A stretch of DNA of 64,000 nt from positions 1-64,000 of the forward strand of contig NZ_QQTY01000004.1 in NCBI RefSeq assembly GCF_003670115.1, given 5' to 3'. Below the pieces are notes generated by a model. It searched no databases. It was not told the DNA's origin and saw nothing but the letters and a program-made list of their open reading frames with translations. Positions within the stretch are counted from its first letter, which is position 1. The number at the start of each line of letters is the position of its first letter. This DNA is from Natronorubrum halophilum. GTDB taxonomy: Archaea > Halobacteriota > Halobacteria > Halobacteriales > Natrialbaceae. A program made the translations under genes and the position numbers. Shown piece after piece: positions 1 through 9,160 of this stretch.

Positions 1-619
1 ACTGGGAGGGTTCATTTGGCGGTGAATGTCGTATTCTTGTACACACTCACACATAAATGGGTCCACGTTCGGTGACCGCGATCGAAGACCGATCGGGCGT
101 CACCGAACTACCAAGGCTAACATCAGACCCCTTCTGTACGGCGGACCGCAGGGGAAGGGTCCTCATCTTCCTTCGGATATAGTTGTAATCGCCGATCACT
201 ACTTAAGGCCTCCGAATCGGGACCTCAAAGGTAGGTAGTACCACGCACCCCGCTGTTATGTTTCTAAAACGGGACTTTCATAATCAGAGGAATGTTGAAG
301 TACTGTCTCTGAAGGAGTATCGGCTCGAGTGACGTCTCGACTCGCAAGAAAAGTTAACCGCCGTGAGTCTCGAGACCGCGATGAATCGTGACGCGATCTC
401 CAAAACGGACGGTGCGTTCTCAGAAGAGCAAATAGTTCTCCGAGAGTAGCTGAGAACGGCGATTCGCGGATCGTGGTTTCGATTCGCCGTGACGAAAACT
501 CGAGGACCGAATTCGCTTATTCGATACTGGCGCTGGTGTCAATCTGCTAGAAGTAACCGCGATGATAACATGGCGACTATCTCACTCCCGAGACTACCGA
601 GTGACGATGGGAGGAGAAG
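1..619. other. No supported gene (left flank)
   Basis: No reading frame here has haloarchaeal-looking protein composition or a recognisable family. The short frames present are rich in Arg, Ser and Pro, as expected of chance translation. The DNA is visibly less GC-rich than the backbone to the right of 2.7 kb and continues the composition of the DsbA-FNT gene. Nothing functional can be assigned. Confidence 0.5.
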
Positions 620-2146
620 TCAACGATCAACTGGTCGATTTTTGTCCTCGGTTCCCCGTGATTCTTCTTTTTTCGTTCGAACCCACGTCCAGAGACGAGC
701 GCCAAAGAGCCACTCGGGCCAGGTGAGTTCACGACGTCGCTGGTTCTGTTCAGGAAAGCGTCGGGTTTCGGTCATACTATAGTTGACGAGAGCGACAAAT
801 ACGAGACCTCCAACGGTATTCCCGAGGACGACTGGCACGAAGAAGTCGGAGAATACCACGAGCAATTCTGCCTGCCCATTGAACACTAAAAAGAGTACTT
901 CGCACGCGCCGACAATGCAGTGGAAGAGATGCGCGATGGGAATCAAAATCATGATGATATACACGATGAGAAAACGCGAGATGGTATCTCGCGCCGCGTG
1001 CACTACCCAGACCATCGTTGCGACAAGCCCACCGGCGAAGACGCCTTTGTAAAACAGTGCAGACCATGACGTACTCATCGCGTGTTCTCCGAACTCCGAT
1101 GCGGTCTCGGCGATGGCCGGGTCGAGAACGCCCGTCCGAGCCAGAATAAACGCGACGACCCCTGCGCCGATGACGTTCGCGGTGAGCACGATCGTCCAGA
1201 GACGAAGGAGTTGTGGAAGGCTCGCGAGTCGTGTTAAAACGAGCGTAACTGGGGTGAGCGTGTTTTCTGTAAACAGTTGATAGTTCCCGAGGACGATAAT
1301 GATGAATCCGATCGGATAGAGGAGATTTCCGACTCCAGACGGATCATCCGGATACGCTGCGGTCAACGCCGCTCGAGCAAGAAACGTCGCGCCGACGCTG
1401 AGCCCTGCGGCGAGTCCGCTGAAAAAGAGCAGTCGTTTACTGCGCCCGACTTCCTCGCCTGCAGTTGCCGTAACCCGCTGGAAGATCTCGTCCGCAGAAA
1501 ACCGATCGCGAACCGCTTCACCGGCGGCGGGTGCGCCTCGACGGGATCGATCGATCGTTTCTCGAAACTCGTGATTCTCGTACTTGAGTGACTGTTCGAG
1601 ATCGATGAAGTTCCCCGCATCAGCGATCTCGGCGAGCATCGAATCGAGATCCAGCGGGCCGTCGTAACGCGTTCCGTCGATAAAGAACGTTGGCGTCCCG
1701 TTCACGCCGCTCTGTACACCACTGAGAAGGTCCTCCTGAATTCGTTGTTCGTGTGCATCCGTTTCCAGTTCGGTTACGAACGAGTCGATGTCCAGATCGA
1801 GTCGCTCAGCGTAGCGAACCAGATCGTCTCGAGTAAGTGCGTCTTGATTCTCATAGAGGAGGTCGTGCATCTCCCAGAACCGGCCCTGAGCGCCGGCGGC
1901 CTCGGCCGCTTGCGCTGCCTGTTGGGCATGCGAGTGTTGTTGTGTGAGTGGAAAGTGTCGAAAGACGAGTCGAAGACGAGTCCCGACTCGGTTCAGGAGT
2001 CGCCGGACGATCGGGTAGATATCTCCGCAATACGGGCATTCGAAGTCGCTGTACTGGACGAGTGTTACCGAGGCATCGTCTGATCCGCGGATATGATCGC
2101 GCTCGCGTACCGGTAACGTTAGCGTAGTCGTCTCAGTTTGACTCAT
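620..2146 (-). CDS. DsbA-like thioredoxin fused to formate/nitrite transporter (FNT) family membrane protein
   Basis: A 508-residue two-domain protein. Residues about 15-180 form a DsbA/thioredoxin fold with active site CPYC at 37-40 (FECPYC context) and the cis-proline loop GTPTF at 150-154. Residues about 215-458 form an FNT-type membrane domain of about six hydrophobic helices, with the YfdC-like segment NYQLFTENTLTPV near 288-300. A charged tail follows. The thioredoxin domain has no signal peptide, so it is probably cytosolic and tethered to the channel; this is inferred from the sequence. FNT proteins conduct small monovalent anions (formate, nitrite, hydrosulfide); the substrate is unknown here. 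A TATA-like TTTAAG lies on the minus strand near 2205-2210, implying a leader of about 30 bases. A smaller shadow frame inside is not a gene. The gene lies on the lower-GC side of tRNA-Ile and may be acquired. Confidence 0.88.
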   Translation of the reverse strand: MSQTETTTLTLPVRERDHIRGSDDASVTLVQYSDFECPYCGDIYPIVRRLLNRVGTRLRLVFRHFPLTQQHSHAQQAAQAAEAAGAQGRFWEMHDLLYENQDALTRDDLVRYAERLDLDIDSFVTELETDAHEQRIQEDLLSGVQSGVNGTPTFFIDGTRYDGPLDLDSMLAEIADAGNFIDLEQSLKYENHEFRETIDRSRRGAPAAGEAVRDRFSADEIFQRVTATAGEEVGRSKRLLFFSGLAAGLSVGATFLARAALTAAYPDDPSGVGNLLYPIGFIIIVLGNYQLFTENTLTPVTLVLTRLASLPQLLRLWTIVLTANVIGAGVVAFILARTGVLDPAIAETASEFGEHAMSTSWSALFYKGVFAGGLVATMVWVVHAARDTISRFLIVYIIMILIPIAHLFHCIVGACEVLFLVFNGQAELLVVFSDFFVPVVLGNTVGGLVFVALVNYSMTETRRFPEQNQRRRELTWPEWLFGARLWTWVRTKKEESRGTEDKNRPVDR

Positions 2147-2545
2147 ACGAATGCACCTCGCGACTGCGTACGAGGGGCCATGAATTGGGAACGATGCCGA
2201 ACTGCTTAAATCACCGATCCGCTACCTCACCGTTTTGTACCCGCTGGTTCGGATTCGGCCCTGTGACTATCCAGCAACCACAGTATCTCTTCGACGATCG
2301 GTTTCGCAGGCTACCAGGACTGCTTCTCCGAGCGGAGCGAGTACCGTCTCACGGTCCCACGGCTGTCCGTAGCGTACCGCGCTGGTAGTAAAATCGCCAT
2401 CTCGCGGTCATCGTTCACAGATAGTCGATGGCAGATTCAGAGACGTAATCGTGACCCACAGATAATCGATCCCACAGACGACACGAACGGTACTGGTGAG
2501 TGCTAAAAATGGCGACACCGGGCGTTTAAGAACTCTGCAAAAGCC

Positions 2546-2642
2546 GGTGGCCAACTCGGATTTGAACCACCTCGAGACGGCCCTGCTCACCTCGTTGCAC
2601 TCGGTTGCGTGGGTCGCGACTCGTGGAATTCAAAACCTCGTG
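2546..2642 (-). repeat. tRNA-Ile tail hairpin unit
   Basis: Bases 2549-2568 repeat exactly 20 bases of the tRNA-Ile 3' part (copy at 2692-2711). They start one arm of an imperfect palindrome. The other arm, about 2610-2642, is a degenerate inverted copy centred on GAATTCAAAACCTCG. The loop contains CTGCTCACCTCGTTGC, closely matching the loop of the tRNA-Val unit. The direct tail copy is distal and the inverted copy proximal to the tRNA, the same order as at His, Phe and Val. Function is unknown. Confidence 0.7.
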
Positions 2643-2689
2643 ACTGTATGTATGTACTCGCGGCTCTCGATATTGTCCGTCGCGAGAAA

Positions 2690-2763
2690 TGGGCCAACTC
2701 GGATTTGAACCGAGAGCCTCCACCTTATCAGAGTGGCGCTCAACCTGATTGAGCTATTGGCCC
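2690..2763 (-). tRNA. tRNA-Ile (anticodon GAT)
   Basis: The minus strand folds as a cloverleaf with acceptor GGGCCAA/TTGGCCC, discriminator A, T-loop TTCAAAT and anticodon loop CTGATAA, so the anticodon is GAT. It is 74 bases, with no intron and no encoded CCA. Its 3' end faces the DsbA-FNT side, where a tail copy and a change in base composition are seen. Confidence 0.95.
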
Positions 2764-2830
2764 GCGTCGCAATCAGTAGTTGCCCGGTGGGATGTTTAAG
2801 GGTTTCTTTCTTCGGCCCCCGTGCGAACCG

Positions 2831-3439
2831 CTACCGAGCGTAGGGGTCGTCGTCTTCGTCCGTTTCGTCCGCCCGATCCGACGTCCGTTCGTTGCCGAAA
2901 TCGATCGAGTACGAGTCCTCGCTGCGGTCGGCGTCGACAGTATAGTCGTCGGCACCGAGGTCGTACGTTCCGCCGTCGGTTGGCTCGCTCCCGCCGTCTC
3001 GAGCCACCCCTCCGTCCGGGAAGCCGAACGTCCAAACCTGGCCGCTGGCGAATCCGCCGGTCTTCTTGTCCGCGTAGGGGATGATCACGAAGCGTTTGAG
3101 TGCGGCACGGATCGGGATTCGAGTCAGCGGAATCACCAGGAGGAATCCGATGGCGTCCGTGACCAGTCCGGGAGTCAAGAGGAAGGCTCCGGCGGCGATG
3201 AGCAGGCCGCCATCGAGCAGTTCGTCGGTCGGCGGCTTCCCCTGGGCCATGGACCGTTGCATTTTCCGGATGGTTCGGCGACCCTCGGCGCGGACGAGCA
3301 ACATGCCGACGAGGCCGGTCAAGACGACGAGCAGCACCATCCCGACCCAGCCGAGGTACGACGTCTGGCTGACGACGACGGCCAGGATCACCGCATCGAG
3401 GAACGGAATGAGCAACAGCGCGAAGATCCACCGGAGCAT
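2831..3439 (-). CDS. FxsA family membrane protein
   Basis: A 202-residue protein. Residues 1-125 match the FxsA family: an N-terminal hydrophobic pair of helices (about 1-50), a charged linker, then a third hydrophobic stretch (about 78-105, GGLLIAAGAFLLTPGLVTDA) followed by IPLTRIPIR. The C-terminal 70 residues are highly acidic and probably disordered. In E. coli, FxsA overproduction relieves F-plasmid exclusion of phage T7; the physiological role of the archaeal proteins is not established. The gene is divergent from the thioredoxin-domain gene at 3601 and ends close to tRNA-Ile. Length is somewhat above the bacterial family because of the acidic tail. Confidence 0.85.
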   Translation of the reverse strand: MLRWIFALLLIPFLDAVILAVVVSQTSYLGWVGMVLLVVLTGLVGMLLVRAEGRRTIRKMQRSMAQGKPPTDELLDGGLLIAAGAFLLTPGLVTDAIGFLLVIPLTRIPIRAALKRFVIIPYADKKTGGFASGQVWTFGFPDGGVARDGGSEPTDGGTYDLGADDYTVDADRSEDSYSIDFGNERTSDRADETDEDDDPYAR

Positions 3440-3600
3440 GCCGTCATATAGGCAGCGGAGAGTGAAAACGCTTTACTCTCGTGTCTCCCGGAGCAAGCGG
3501 ACTCCGCTCGAGCGGTGAGAGAGTCATCGAGTCCCGTGCTGGAACGAGTCATCGGAGGATCGAACGAAGGGCTTACGCCCGCGACACTCGAGGCACCGGT

Positions 3601-5259
3601 ATGGACGATCCGACACGCGTCGAGTGGCGGGAATGGGGACGGGACGCCTTCGACGAGGCGACGGCGGCCGACGTGCCCATGTTGCTCTCGCTCACTGCGA
3701 CGTGGTGTGACCACTGCCACGAGATGGACCGGGAGACCTACGCGGAGCCGCGAATCGCGGCGAACGTCAACGATAGTTTCGTTCCCGTTCGCGTCGATGT
3801 TGATCGTCACCCGCGCGTTCGTGATCGATACAACATGGGCGGTTTTCCGTCGACGGTCTTTCTCGCCCCCGACGGGGCGGTGTTGACCGGCGCGGGCTAT
3901 CTCGGCCCGGACGGGATGCGCCAGGTGCTGGACAGCGTCCGGACCATGTGGGAGACGAAAGGAAGCGACGCCGCACGGATCCCGCGGCCGCTCCGGGAGG
4001 ACAACCCGCCCGCGGGGGAGCTCACGCCCGACATCGAATCCGCGATGCTCGGTCAGTTGACCGAAACCTACGACGAGATGGCGGGCGGGTGGGGACAGAG
4101 CCCGAAGTTCCCGCTCCCCGACGCCCTCGAGTTCGCGCTCAAGCGCGACCGGGAGATGGCGCTTCGCTCGTTCGACGCGGTCAGTGCGAACCTTCTGGAC
4201 GAGTACGACGGCGGGTTCTATCGCTTCGGGGCCAATCGGGACTGGTCCGGGCTGCAGTACGAGAAGTTACTCGACTCCAACGGCGCGCTCGTGCGTGCGT
4301 TCGCGAACGCGTATCTCCACACCGGCAAAGACGAGTACCGCGAGCCCGCCGACCGAACCGTCGAGTACCTCACGGCGACGCTGTGGAACGACGATGCGGA
4401 CGCCTTCGCGAACAGTCAGGCACCTGGAGAGGACGACGCCCACACGCTCGACGCGACCGACCGCGCTGCAGCGACCGAACCGCCGGTCGACGAGGGCGTC
4501 TTCGCCGGGCCGAACGCGCTGGCGATCGAGGGACTGCTCACGTACTACGCCTACACCGACGACGAGCGCGCTCGCCGCTACGCCGAACGGGCGCTCGCGA
4601 CGCTGCGAGAGGACCTGCTCACGGACGGCGTCGTTGCCCACACGCTCGAAGGCGAGACAGCACTCGGCGAGGGCAGCGAACCGGTTCCGCTGCTCGCCAC
4701 CCAGGCTCGCGCGCTGTCCACGCTGACGACGACAGCGAGCACCCTGGAGACGGACGTTCTCGCGGACGCGACGGCGGTTGCGGACGCGACGATCGAGCGA
4801 CTCCACGACGGAGAGTCGTTCCTCGACGGGCCAGCGGCGGGAGTGGGACTGGTCGAGCGACCGCTCCGACCGCTGGACGCGAACGTCGCGTTCGCGGACG
4901 CGCTGCTCGAGGTGGCGGTCCTGACGGGCGAGGAGCAGTATCGCGAGCGCGCACGGGAAACGCTCGAGGCGTTTGCCGGGGCGAGCGACCGGTTCGGGGT
5001 CCAGATCGCCCGCTACGCGACGGCTACCTCGCGCCTGCTCGACGGACCGCTGGTGATTCGCGTCGGAGTCGAACCCGGAGCCGACCTCCATCGGGCCGCC
5101 CTGAGACTCGCGGACCACGAAAAGATCGTGGTCCCAAGCGCGGACGGCGGCGGCGATCTCGAGGCGGGGACGGCGCGAGTCGAGCGCGGCGACCGCGTCT
5201 CGAACAGCGCCGAAACCCCGGAGGAGTTGAGCGAACGGGTGCAGTCGCTCCTCGAGTAA
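3601..5259 (+). CDS. DUF255/YyaL-type thioredoxin-domain protein
   Basis: A 552-residue protein from ATG 3601 (MDDPTRVEWREWG). The frame is open for 120 bases upstream, but that stretch is Arg/Ser-rich and unlike the family start. Residues 1-110 are a thioredoxin-like DUF255 domain with WCDHCH at 35-40 and a GGFPSTVFL loop. Residues about 140-550 resemble the alpha-helical (alpha/alpha)6-barrel of the YyaL/SPATA20 family, which is related to six-hairpin glycosidases. The family is widespread but its reaction is not firmly known; a thiol-redox or sugar-related role is speculative. It is shorter than bacterial YyaL (about 690 residues), as usual in haloarchaea. It stands between divergent fxsA and the downstream TrmB gene, with no obvious operon. 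Confidence 0.87.
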   Translation: MDDPTRVEWREWGRDAFDEATAADVPMLLSLTATWCDHCHEMDRETYAEPRIAANVNDSFVPVRVDVDRHPRVRDRYNMGGFPSTVFLAPDGAVLTGAGYLGPDGMRQVLDSVRTMWETKGSDAARIPRPLREDNPPAGELTPDIESAMLGQLTETYDEMAGGWGQSPKFPLPDALEFALKRDREMALRSFDAVSANLLDEYDGGFYRFGANRDWSGLQYEKLLDSNGALVRAFANAYLHTGKDEYREPADRTVEYLTATLWNDDADAFANSQAPGEDDAHTLDATDRAAATEPPVDEGVFAGPNALAIEGLLTYYAYTDDERARRYAERALATLREDLLTDGVVAHTLEGETALGEGSEPVPLLATQARALSTLTTTASTLETDVLADATAVADATIERLHDGESFLDGPAAGVGLVERPLRPLDANVAFADALLEVAVLTGEEQYRERARETLEAFAGASDRFGVQIARYATATSRLLDGPLVIRVGVEPGADLHRAALRLADHEKIVVPSADGGGDLEAGTARVERGDRVSNSAETPEELSERVQSLLE

Positions 5260-5316
5260 CGGCCGACGGCCCGGCCGTGGGCGAACGAGAAACTCGGCTA
5301 TCAAACCACCACAGCG

Positions 5317-5325
5317 TTTATGTTT
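5317..5325 (+). promoter_or_regulatory. TATA-like box of the TrmB gene
   Basis: TTTATGTTT is 22-30 bases upstream of ATG 5347, the spacing of a haloarchaeal TATA box for a leaderless transcript. This supports ATG 5347 over the upstream in-frame ATG at 5320, which lies inside the box. Confidence 0.6.
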
Positions 5326-5346
5326 CTTCGGTTGGTCCCACAGCGT

Positions 5347-6150
5347 ATGTCCAGCCTCAGGGATCTCGGGCTCTCGGAATACGAGGCTCGAGCGTATCGA
5401 GCGCTACTCAGTACCGGGCCCACAACGGCCAAGGAGTTGTCACGCGCGAGCGACGTGCCGATGGGACGGATCTACGACGTGTTAAACAGCATCGAACAGT
5501 ACAACCTCGTTCGGAGTCAGACCGCGAGTCGCCCGAAGAAGTACGTCGCCGTCGAGCCCGCGACGGCCCTCGACCGGCTGCTCGACGACAAGAAACGCGA
5601 ACTCGAGGAGAAAGCTGACCAGTACGAGTCGATCGTCGACGACCTGGCCGACGAACTCGACGCCGCCGAGCCGGTCGAAGATCAGTTCTGGACCGCCGCC
5701 GTCGGTCCCGAGGAGACGATCGACCTCCTGCTCGAGCGGCTCGCAGCCGCCGACGACCACATCGTGATGGTGTCCGCAAACGCTGCTCCCCAGTGGGATC
5801 TGCAGGCCGTCAGCGAGGAGGTCAACGCGGAACTCGAGGAGGCGCTCGACCGGGGCGTCTCGATCGACCTCCTGATGACTCGCGAGATGGTCGGGTCCCT
5901 CTCGGAGGACGTGGGCCGACGCTACCGAACCACCCTCCAGCAGCGCGACGACTTCGACGTCCGGACGAACGACGACGTTTCGGGATCGTTCAACATTATC
6001 GACGGCGTCGAAATCTGTATCCAGGTGCCCAACCCGCTCTCCTCGGGCGACGCGTTCGGGATGATCGACCTCAAGGACCCGGAGTTCGCCGCGAACGTCC
6101 ACGCCGAGTTCGTCCCCCGGTGGGAGGAAGCGGAGCCGCTCGAGTTCTGA
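5347..6150 (+). CDS. TrmB family transcriptional regulator
   Basis: A 267-residue protein from ATG 5347 (MSSLRDLGLSEYEARAYRAL). Residues 1-70 are the TrmB winged helix; LGLSEYEARAYRALL is the family hallmark. Residues about 75-105 are a coiled coil (DDKKRELEEKADQYE), and 120-267 an effector-binding region with a phospholipase-D-like fold typical of TrmB proteins. Family members sense sugars and switch metabolic genes. The target here is unknown; the nearest genes encode a thioredoxin-domain protein and a convergent metallo-hydrolase, which give no clear clue. Transcription is probably leaderless from the box at 5317-5325. Confidence 0.9.
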   Translation: MSSLRDLGLSEYEARAYRALLSTGPTTAKELSRASDVPMGRIYDVLNSIEQYNLVRSQTASRPKKYVAVEPATALDRLLDDKKRELEEKADQYESIVDDLADELDAAEPVEDQFWTAAVGPEETIDLLLERLAAADDHIVMVSANAAPQWDLQAVSEEVNAELEEALDRGVSIDLLMTREMVGSLSEDVGRRYRTTLQQRDDFDVRTNDDVSGSFNIIDGVEICIQVPNPLSSGDAFGMIDLKDPEFAANVHAEFVPRWEEAEPLEF

Positions 6151-6185
6151 GCCTGACGACCGGCGACGCCGCTCCCGAGCGGCGA

Positions 6186-6935
6186 CTACTCCTCGTCGAG
6201 GACGACGGGAACGCCGCCGGCCGCGACGTCGGCGGCGAACGCTCGGGAGTCGGCCTCCAGGTCGGGGAAGGTGTTGTAGTGGATCGGGAGCACGAGCTCG
6301 GGCTCGATAGACGTCGCCAGCTCCGCGGCCTCGGTCCGGTTCATCGTGAAGTTCTGTCCGATCGGCGGCACGAACAGCGAGACCTCGAGGTCGTGGTGGA
6401 CGTCGAGCACGTCGGTGTCGCCGGACCAGAACGCGCTCGTCCCGTCGACGACGAATCGATAGCCGCAGCCGAACCCCTCCGGATGAAGGGGATTGCCGTC
6501 AGCGCCGACGTTGCGTCCGTCGGGGTGGTTGTACGCGGGGACGACCTCGAGATCGACGCCCGCGACGGTCGCCGTGTCGCCGTAACCGACGCGTCGGACG
6601 TCGTAGGGCAGCGACTCGAGGTCCTCGACGTCGCGGCCGCCCTCGCGGATCGCGCTCGCGTCGACGGACTCGTAGGCGACGACCGTCGCGTCGCCGCTCG
6701 CGACCCGGCGGACGCCGTCGGAGTCGTAGTGGTGATCGTGGGTTACCAGCACGAGGTCGCCGTCCCGTTCGTCGTACGTCCGGCCGCGCGGATGGGGCAC
6801 GTTGCGGTCCCACTCGCCGGTGAGCGTGCCGTACCGACCGGGGTCGACGTAGACGACCGTCCCGTCGTCCGATTCGATCCTGACCGTGGCGTAGCCGAGC
6901 CACGTAACCGTCAGTTCGTCGTGTCGTACCGTCAC
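6186..6935 (-). CDS. MBL-fold metallo-hydrolase (UlaG-like)
   Basis: A 249-residue metallo-beta-lactamase fold protein. The metal motif is THDHHYD at 65-71, with conserved FWSGDTD near 167 and a late LPIHYNTFP near 217-226. WLGYATVRI at the N-terminus and the spacing of the metal ligands match the UlaG/L-ascorbate-6-phosphate lactonase-like group that archaea carry as stand-alone cytosolic hydrolases. The substrate cannot be predicted. It converges on the TrmB gene with 35 bases between stops and starts about 1 kb from mptA on the same strand. Confidence 0.88.
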   Translation of the reverse strand: MTVRHDELTVTWLGYATVRIESDDGTVVYVDPGRYGTLTGEWDRNVPHPRGRTYDERDGDLVLVTHDHHYDSDGVRRVASGDATVVAYESVDASAIREGGRDVEDLESLPYDVRRVGYGDTATVAGVDLEVVPAYNHPDGRNVGADGNPLHPEGFGCGYRFVVDGTSAFWSGDTDVLDVHHDLEVSLFVPPIGQNFTMNRTEAAELATSIEPELVLPIHYNTFPDLEADSRAFAADVAAGGVPVVLDEE

Positions 6936-7051
6936 GGCGGAACGTATCCCGGTCGCACCGATAAACGTTGCCTCGAACGGGACGGAAGCGTCTCGAAGAA
7001 TTCGGGAGCGTCGCGAACGCCTCGAGCGCCGGTGGAGATCGAACCGCTAGA

Positions 7052-7984
7052 TCAGGCGTCGCCGTTGACTTCCTCGCGCAGCGTCTGCATCTCGACGACG
7101 CGGTCGGCGTGGGCGTTGTGTTGGTGGATCGATTCGTCGTTGGACTGTTTCATCGTGATCACCGCGTCGTCTGGCAGGTGATCGAACTCCTCGACGGTGC
7201 CTTCGGCCAGCGCGCGGACGCAGTCCTCGACGAACTTCGCGTCCGCGTGGGCCGCGTAGGTCATGTGATCTTCGTCCGGGCGCTTCGCGAGGTTGTAGAT
7301 TCGGGCGCTCATCGAGTCGCGCGCGATGTCGATGATGTCGTTCAGGTCGACCGCCGGATCGCCGTTCGATTCGATCGTCAGCGTCGCGTGGCCCCGCTGA
7401 GAGTGTCCCGCCTGCGGGACCTCGTCCAGAAACGCCGTGATCGTCTCGTCCTCGACGCCGAGGTTCTCGAGGGTCTGTTTCGCGCGCGCGGCGGACATCC
7501 CCTGGGAGCAGGGACAGACGGTCATCCCGGTCACTTCCGCGCCGATTTCCTCGCGGGTCCCGTCTTCGGTCGCGGTCGCCGAGGCGATGATGTCGACGGT
7601 GTGTTGGGTCTCACGATCGCTCGCGGGCGTCCGCTCGCGGCGCATGAACTCCGCTCGCATCGACACCTTCGCGGTGGAGGTGTAGTCGTGTTTCTCGAGG
7701 AGTCGTTCCGCGGCCTCGCCACAGACCTCCTCGACGCGGTAGGCTTCCTCGCGGGTCGCGTCCTCGAGGATTTCGTCGATGACCTCCATGTTGCGGCTCA
7801 TATCCGCGCCCTTGCGCCAGGCGGGGAGGTCGACGAAGACCTCGAACTCGGCGGTGAGCACGATCGGGCGTTTGCCCTCGCGGGCGAGTTTGACGAGTTT
7901 GTCGACGCCGGTGACGCCGACCTGACTCAGTCCGACGGTGACGTCGGGCGACGTGGCTTGCACGTCCGGAAGCTGGTGACTCAT
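7052..7984 (-). CDS. mptA: GTP cyclohydrolase MptA (FolE2/type IV)
   Basis: A 310-residue protein from ATG 7984 (MSHQLPDVQ). Another ATG 30 bases upstream adds a basic decapeptide and is less likely. Motifs: KGADMSRN (58-65), [11 protein letters not shown] (152-162, metal-ligand cysteines) and [10 protein letters not shown]. MptA converts GTP to 7,8-dihydroneopterin 2',3'-cyclic phosphate, the first pterin step. In haloarchaea it feeds tetrahydrofolate-type cofactor synthesis; in Haloferax volcanii loss of this gene causes thymidine and hypoxanthine dependence (established knowledge). The candidate later-step enzyme MptD is at 40910-41272. No operon partner is visible. Confidence 0.93.
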   Translation of the reverse strand: MSHQLPDVQATSPDVTVGLSQVGVTGVDKLVKLAREGKRPIVLTAEFEVFVDLPAWRKGADMSRNMEVIDEILEDATREEAYRVEEVCGEAAERLLEKHDYTSTAKVSMRAEFMRRERTPASDRETQHTVDIIASATATEDGTREEIGAEVTGMTVCPCSQGMSAARAKQTLENLGVEDETITAFLDEVPQAGHSQRGHATLTIESNGDPAVDLNDIIDIARDSMSARIYNLAKRPDEDHMTYAAHADAKFVEDCVRALAEGTVEEFDHLPDDAVITMKQSNDESIHQHNAHADRVVEMQTLREEVNGDA

Positions 7985-8110
7985 TGTCCGCATTCGGGGC
8001 AGGGGCCGATTCAACCTTTCGGAACTGGCAGTCGCCGACGTGTGATCGGGGATACCGAACCGATTCTAGCGACGGCGATCCGTTCTCGAGTCGCTCCCGA
8101 TCCCGCGTCG

Positions 8111-8149
8111 TTCTTTAAGTGCTTCTGGTCACAAGGTAAAGCTACGAAG
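8111..8149 (+). repeat. Promoter-like repeat element, copy 1
   Basis: Shared with copies at 9161 and 9304: GTTCTTTAAGT, then CTGGT(C/T)ACAAGGTA, then an AG..A-rich end. TTTAAGT looks like a TATA box, and the conserved block extends through the expected transcription start. This copy ends 55 bases upstream of the nucleotidyltransferase ATG. Confidence 0.75.
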
Positions 8150-8204
8150 GGCATTCGGGCGTGGTCCGCCCGCTTCTCGTTTCGCTACTCCTCGAGTGTC
8201 AGCT

Positions 8205-9131
8205 ATGACTACCGTCCCGGATCACGTCTTCGAGGCCGCCGACGAGTTGCTGACGGCGATCGAACGCGGGCACGACGTTTCCATAGCGCTGGCGGCCGCC
8301 CGCGGCAGTCACGCCTGGGGTGCGGCGAGTCCCGAGAGCGACTACGACGTCGGCTTCGTCTTCGTTCCTGACGACCTGCGGCGCTACGCCCACCTCGAGG
8401 AGCCACCGGCGACGATCCACGAGACGGCTGACGGCGACGAGATCGAACTGCAGGGCTGGGACGTTCGCACGTTCGCGCGCCTGCTCGCGGACTCCAACGA
8501 CGGCGCGATCGATCTGCTTCGGAGTCCGATTCACTATCGAACCGCCTACGATCCGACCGATCTCGCCGAATACATCGAACGCACGTACAACCCGATAGCC
8601 CTCTACCACGCGTGGCGGGGGATCGCGACGGGCAACTATCGCAAGTACATCTCGCACCACCTCGTGCGCACCGACGACGAAACGTTTCCGATCCTCGAGA
8701 TGCTCGAAGACGCCTACGTCGTCGAAACCGACGACGGGACAGCGACGATTCCAGCCGACGACGAGCGATTCGCCGAAACGCAGACGAAACCCACGGTGAA
8801 ACGGAACCTGACGATCTGTCGGGCGGCGATGTCGGCCCGATACCTGAAAGCGACCGGAGAGCGCGGGACGCACGAACTCCCGGCGCTCGAGTTCGAGCGC
8901 TTCCTGAGCGAACAGGCACCGGCGGTCTTCGAGCCGGATCGGATCGAACTCGCTCGAGACATGCTCGAGCGGAAACGACGGGACGAGGGAGCGACGACCA
9001 TCGGCGACGCCGTCGGTCGCGAGTTCGCCAGACCGCCGGCCGATATCGACCCCGAGGTTCACGCCGGCGATGGACCCGAAACTGAACGGCTGGACACGTT
9101 CGTCGACGAACTGATCGCCGCAGTCCGGTAG
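8205..9131 (+). CDS. Nucleotidyltransferase-superfamily protein (COG3541-like)
   Basis: A 308-residue protein from ATG 8205; an in-frame GTG at 8196 is possible. The N-terminus has the pol-beta-type nucleotidyltransferase signature GSHAWGAASPESDYDVG (34-50), where G-S and the D-x-D acidic pair would bind nucleotide and metal. The rest is helical. This matches the stand-alone predicted nucleotidyltransferases known from phages and many microbes (YcgL-like in Bacillus). Their substrate, protein or RNA, is unknown. It is not a typical short MNT of a HEPN/MNT toxin-antitoxin pair: it is three times longer and no HEPN partner is adjacent. Repeats with promoter character lie upstream (8111) and immediately downstream (9161). 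Confidence 0.82.
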   Translation: MTTVPDHVFEAADELLTAIERGHDVSIALAAARGSHAWGAASPESDYDVGFVFVPDDLRRYAHLEEPPATIHETADGDEIELQGWDVRTFARLLADSNDGAIDLLRSPIHYRTAYDPTDLAEYIERTYNPIALYHAWRGIATGNYRKYISHHLVRTDDETFPILEMLEDAYVVETDDGTATIPADDERFAETQTKPTVKRNLTICRAAMSARYLKATGERGTHELPALEFERFLSEQAPAVFEPDRIELARDMLERKRRDEGATTIGDAVGREFARPPADIDPEVHAGDGPETERLDTFVDELIAAVR

Positions 9132-9160
9132 CCGCGCCATTGATGTTAGCTGTTCGAGAG

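Noticed and set aside
26-238. 70-residue plus-strand frame at the left end
   Set aside because: Arg/Gly/Pro-rich, no recognisable family, no halophile-type acidity, and no plausible promoter.
4267-5304. Long 345-residue minus-strand frame
   Set aside because: Antisense shadow of the thioredoxin-domain gene; Arg/Val-rich without family signature.
3948-5618. Long 556-residue plus-strand frame overlapping the thioredoxin-domain and TrmB genes
   Set aside because: Extremely Arg-rich translation typical of the alternate frame of GC-rich coding DNA; the overlapping frames are clear known families.
8205-9131. Interpretation as the antitoxin part of a HEPN/MNT toxin-antitoxin system
   Set aside because: Protein is about 308 residues with a large helical C-terminus and no HEPN gene is adjacent.
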